From Mycobacterium shinjukuense (GTDB taxonomy: Bacteria; Actinomycetota; Actinomycetes; Mycobacteriales; Mycobacteriaceae): 64,000 bases of DNA. The stretch is taken from assembly GCF_010730055.1 (NCBI RefSeq), contig NZ_AP022575.1, positions 806,001 to 870,000 on the forward strand. Reading direction: 5' to 3'. Positions 60,831 to 64,000 of the stretch are shown here, in pieces; position 1 is the stretch's first letter, and each line of letters begins with the position of its first letter. Position numbers and translations under genes: made by a program. Under the pieces are notes generated by a model. That model had not been told where the DNA came from. It saw only the letters and a program-made list of their open reading frames with translations, and ran no database searches.

Positions 60831-62792
60831 GTGGATCCGAACGGCAGCGGAGCCGCGCCGGAGGCTCATGCCGCGGCTGCCCGTCCCGCACCGGTACGGC
60901 AGCGTCTGGAAAACGTCGTCATCCGTTTCGCCGGGGACTCCGGCGACGGCATGCAGCTCACCGGCGACCGATTCACCTCGGAGGCAGCGCTTTTCGGCAA
61001 CGACCTGGCGACTCAGCCGAATTACCCCGCCGAGATCAGGGCACCCGCGGGCACCTTGCCCGGAGTTTCGTCTTTCCAGATTCAAATCGCCGACTACGAC
61101 ATCTTGACCGCCGGTGACCGGCCCGACGTGCTGGTGGCGATGAACCCGGCGGCGCTGAAGGCCAATATCGGCGACCTGCCCCGCGGTGGAATGGTGATTG
61201 CGAATTCTGACGAGTTCACCAAGCGCAACCTGACCAAGGTGGGTTACGTGACCAACCCGCTAGAGTCCGACGAGCTGGACGACTACGTCGTGCACCCGGT
61301 TGCGATGACCTCGCTGACGCTGCGGGCTGTCGAGGCGATCGGTGCGTCGAAGAAGGACGGCCAGCGCGCCAAGAACATGTTCGCGCTGGGCTTGTTGTCG
61401 TGGATGTACGGGCGGGAGCTGGAACACAGCGAGAACTTCATCAGGGAGAAATTCGCCCGCAAGCCCGACGTCGCCGAGGCCAACGTGCTGGCGCTGAAGG
61501 CGGGTTGGAACTACGGCGAAACCACCGAGGCCTTCGGCGCCACCTACGAGGTGCCTCCGGCGACACTGCCGCCCGGTGAGTACCGGCAGATCTCGGGCAA
61601 CACCGCGCTGGCCTACGGCATCATCGTGGCGGGTCAACTGGCCAACATCCCGGTGGTGCTGGGCAGTTATCCGATTACGCCGGCGTCCGACATCCTGCAC
61701 GAGCTGTCCAAACACAAGAACTTCAATGTCATCACCTTCCAGGCCGAAGACGAGATCGGCGGCATCTGCGCGGCGTTGGGCGCCGCCTACGGTGGTGCCT
61801 TGGGGGTCACCAGCACGTCGGGTCCGGGCATTTCGCTGAAGTCCGAGGCGCTCGGCCTGGGAGTGATGACCGAGCTGCCGCTGCTGGTCATTGACGTTCA
61901 ACGAGGTGGGCCGTCGACCGGTCTACCCACCAAGACCGAGCAGGCTGACCTGTTGCAGGCGCTATACGGCCGCAACGGAGAGTCTCCGGTGGCGGTGCTG
62001 GCGCCGCGGTCGCCGTCGGACTGTTTCGCGACCGCTCTCGAGGCGGTGCGCATCGCCGTGTCCTACCACACCCCGGTGATTGTGCTGTCCGACGGCGCCA
62101 TCGCCAACGGCTCGGAGCCGTGGCGAATCCCGGATGTCAGCGCGCTCGATCCCATCCAGCACAAATACGCCAGACCGGACGAACCCTTCCAGCCCTATGC
62201 TCGCGACCCGGAGACCTTGGCCCGTCAGTTCGCCGTTCCCGGCACTCCTGGTCTCGAACACCGCATCGGCGGGCTGGAGGCCGCCAACGGCTCCGGCGAC
62301 ATCTCCTACGAGCCCGTCAACCATGACCTGATGGTGCGGTTGCGCCAGGCCAAGATCGACGGTATCCGCGTCCCAGATCTCGAGGTCGACGATCCGACAG
62401 GAGACGCTGAGCTGTTGCTGATTGGGTGGGGCAGTTCCTACGGTCCGATCGGTGAAGCGTGCCGGCGTGCGCGGCGCCGGGGCATCAAGGTCGCGCACGC
62501 TCATCTGCGGTATTTGAACCCGTTCCCGGCGAACCTGGGCGATGTGCTGCGGCGTTACCCGCAAGTGGTGGTGCCGGAGATGAACTTGGGTCAGCTGGCG
62601 CTACTGCTGCGCGGCAAGTACCTGGTCGACGTGCAATCGGTCACCAAGGTTCAGGGTCTTTCGTTCCTTGCCGACGAGATAGGCCGTGTCATTCGCGCCG
62701 CGCTGGGTGGGCGGCTGGCCGAGATCGAGCAGGACAAGACGATGGTTGCCAGACTGGGAGCGGCTACGGTGGGAGCGGGGGCAAACGCGTGA
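60831..62792 (+). CDS. korA: 2-oxoglutarate:ferredoxin oxidoreductase alpha subunit KorA
   Basis: With KorB forms the CoA-dependent 2-oxoglutarate ferredoxin oxidoreductase, an alternative to 2-oxoglutarate dehydrogenase in the mycobacterial TCA cycle. The protein is a gamma-alpha fusion: the gamma-type domain with VIRFAGDSGDGM (about 25-36) to about residue 190, then the alpha subunit with GSYPITPASDIL and the TSTSGPGISLKSEA segment (about 265-360). With GTG at 60831 the product is 653 residues, equal to M. tuberculosis KorA, and GGAGGG lies 7 nt upstream. korB follows after 72 bp. Confidence 0.95.
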   Translation: MDPNGSGAAPEAHAAAARPAPVRQRLENVVIRFAGDSGDGMQLTGDRFTSEAALFGNDLATQPNYPAEIRAPAGTLPGVSSFQIQIADYDILTAGDRPDVLVAMNPAALKANIGDLPRGGMVIANSDEFTKRNLTKVGYVTNPLESDELDDYVVHPVAMTSLTLRAVEAIGASKKDGQRAKNMFALGLLSWMYGRELEHSENFIREKFARKPDVAEANVLALKAGWNYGETTEAFGATYEVPPATLPPGEYRQISGNTALAYGIIVAGQLANIPVVLGSYPITPASDILHELSKHKNFNVITFQAEDEIGGICAALGAAYGGALGVTSTSGPGISLKSEALGLGVMTELPLLVIDVQRGGPSTGLPTKTEQADLLQALYGRNGESPVAVLAPRSPSDCFATALEAVRIAVSYHTPVIVLSDGAIANGSEPWRIPDVSALDPIQHKYARPDEPFQPYARDPETLARQFAVPGTPGLEHRIGGLEAANGSGDISYEPVNHDLMVRLRQAKIDGIRVPDLEVDDPTGDAELLLIGWGSSYGPIGEACRRARRRGIKVAHAHLRYLNPFPANLGDVLRRYPQVVVPEMNLGQLALLLRGKYLVDVQSVTKVQGLSFLADEIGRVIRAALGGRLAEIEQDKTMVARLGAATVGAGANA

Positions 62793-62864
62793 CCGCGCCG
62801 GCGACGATGCAGTGGGGGTACTACCCGCTTGCCGGGGACGCAGCGATGAGGAGGAGCGGCGCGC

Positions 62865-63956
62865 ATGTCTAGCGTGACCGGCAATCTAGCGGGCATCGAC
62901 CTCGGTGTGGCTCCGAGGTCGACCAAACACGATGGGGTGCCGACGACCGACCAGCCGCAGAAGCCCAAGGACTTCACCAGCGATCAGGAGGTGCGCTGGT
63001 GCCCGGGCTGTGGTGACTACGTCATCCTCAACACCATCCGGAACTTCCTGCCCGAACTCGGGTTGCGTCGCGAAAACATCGTGTTCATCAGCGGCATCGG
63101 ATGTTCCAGCCGGTTCCCGTACTACCTGGAGACCTACGGGTTTCATTCGATCCACGGCCGCGCACCGGCGATCGCGACCGGTTTAGCGCTGGCCCGCGAG
63201 GACCTGTCGATCTGGGTGGTCACTGGCGACGGCGATGCGTTGTCGATCGGGGGCAACCACCTGATCCACGCGATGCGCCGCAACGTCAACATCACGGTGC
63301 TGTTGTTCAACAACCGGATCTACGGGCTGACCAAGGGCCAGTACTCGCCGACGTCGGAGGTCGGCAAGATCACTAAGTCGACACCGATGGGTTCGCTGGA
63401 TCACCCCTTCAACCCGGTGTCATTGGCGCTGGGCGCCGAGGCGACCTTCGTTGGCCGGGCACTGGACTCAGACCGCGCCGGCCTGTCGGAAGTGCTGCGC
63501 GCGGCGGCCCAGCATCGCGGCGCAGCCCTGGTCGAGATCCTGCAAGACTGCCCGATCTTCAACGACGGCTCATTCGACGCGCTGCGCAAGGAGGGCGCAG
63601 AAGAGCGGGTGATCAATGTCCGCCACGGCGAGCCCATTAGGTTCGGCGCCAATGGCGAATACTGTGTGGTGAAGTCCGGGTTCGGTCTCGACGTCGCCAA
63701 GACGGCCGACGTGGCCGTCGAGGAGATTGTGGTGCACGACGCGCACGCCGACGACGCGGCCTATGCGTTCGCACTGTCACGGCTGTCCGACCAGAACCTG
63801 GAGCACACCGTGCTAGGGATCTTCCGGCACGTCAACCGGCCCACCTACGATGACGCGGCCCGCTCGCAGGTCGCGACGGCCGCGGGTGCGGCCGCGTCCG
63901 ACGCCGCGGCGCTGCAATCGCTGCTGCGTGGGCGCGATACCTGGACCGTCGACTGA
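62865..63956 (+). CDS. korB: 2-oxoglutarate:ferredoxin oxidoreductase beta subunit KorB
   Basis: Thiamine-diphosphate-binding catalytic subunit of the KorAB enzyme. The 363-residue product has WCPGCGDY (about residues 45-52, the CxxC beginning the TPP domain), GIGCSSRFPYYL, and the TPP/Mg motif GDGDALSIGGNHL (about 122-134) with NNRIYGLTKGQ downstream. ATG at 62865 has GAGGAG about 8-10 nt upstream. GTG at 62874 is the alternative and gives the VTGNL start used for M. tuberculosis. No [4Fe-4S] ferredoxin domain is fused, so a separate ferredoxin is needed. Confidence 0.95.
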   Translation: MSSVTGNLAGIDLGVAPRSTKHDGVPTTDQPQKPKDFTSDQEVRWCPGCGDYVILNTIRNFLPELGLRRENIVFISGIGCSSRFPYYLETYGFHSIHGRAPAIATGLALAREDLSIWVVTGDGDALSIGGNHLIHAMRRNVNITVLLFNNRIYGLTKGQYSPTSEVGKITKSTPMGSLDHPFNPVSLALGAEATFVGRALDSDRAGLSEVLRAAAQHRGAALVEILQDCPIFNDGSFDALRKEGAEERVINVRHGEPIRFGANGEYCVVKSGFGLDVAKTADVAVEEIVVHDAHADDAAYAFALSRLSDQNLEHTVLGIFRHVNRPTYDDAARSQVATAAGAAASDAAALQSLLRGRDTWTVD

Positions 63957-63957
63957 G

Positions 63958-64000
63958 ATGACCGCATCCGTGCCTGACCATGCTTCTCTGGCTGGGGTCG
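63958..64000 (+). CDS. mobA: Start of a MobA-like gene (cut by window end)
   Basis: ATG at 63958, one base after the korB stop, opens a frame to the end of the window: MTASVPDHASLAGV. The final LAGV fits the beginning of the nucleotide-binding loop of molybdenum cofactor guanylyltransferase, and mobA (Rv2453c) follows korB in M. tuberculosis. Only 14 codons are visible, so this is mostly an inference from gene order. Confidence 0.55.
   Translation, partial: MTASVPDHASLAGV

Noticed and set aside
59175..61085. 636-residue minus-strand open frame opposite clpX and the start of korA
   Set aside because: Antisense shadow covering two real genes and their spacer, with no family similarity.

Overview
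The window is high-GC actinobacterial DNA from a pathogenic-type slow-growing mycobacterium. From 1 to about 36.6 kb it carries the phthiocerol dimycocerosate (PDIM/DIM) lipid locus in the gene order known from Mycobacterium tuberculosis: 3' end of mas (plus strand), then papA5, drrC, drrB, drrA, ppsE, ppsD, ppsC, ppsB, ppsA and fadD26, all on the minus strand. The proteins resemble their M. tuberculosis counterparts closely, but the wider gene order differs, so this is probably another PDIM-lineage species rather than M. tuberculosis itself. I cannot name the species from sequence alone.

PDIM pathway: FadD26 activates a long-chain acyl group. PpsA to PpsE extend it into the phthiocerol backbone. 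Mas makes mycocerosic acids, PapA5 esterifies them onto the diol, and DrrABC takes part in export. From fadD26 through drrC nearly every stop codon overlaps the next start by 4 bp (ATGA or GTGA), so the block looks like one translationally coupled operon. Two lesions stand out. tesA (thioesterase) is a 5'-truncated remnant at 37.3-37.7 kb. ppsA carries two frameshifts, both inside a 1.28 kb segment almost identical to ppsB. Either the strain has lost PDIM or part of this is assembly error in a repeat.

37.9-51.3 kb (plus strand) is a conserved housekeeping run: sepIVA, a DUF177 protein, rnc, a 52-bp tandem repeat, mutM/fpg, an OsmC-like protein, acyP, smc, ftsY, and then the nitrogen genes amt-glnB-glnD.

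51.3-52.06 kb has no intact gene. It holds decayed pieces of two unrelated transposases and sits exactly where synteny with M. tuberculosis breaks: glnD (Rv2918c) is joined to rpiB (Rv2465c).

52.06-64 kb is rpiB, nei1, a small secreted protein, lipP (minus), tRNA-Gly (minus), tRNA-Pro, tig, clpP1-clpP2, mmuM (minus), clpX, korA-korB and the first codons of a mobA-like gene. Two transporter genes found here in M. tuberculosis (Rv2459 and Rv2456c) are absent. I found no wholly new system. The interesting signals are the broken PDIM genes, the ppsA/ppsB repeat, the tandem repeat ahead of fpg, and the rearrangement scar.
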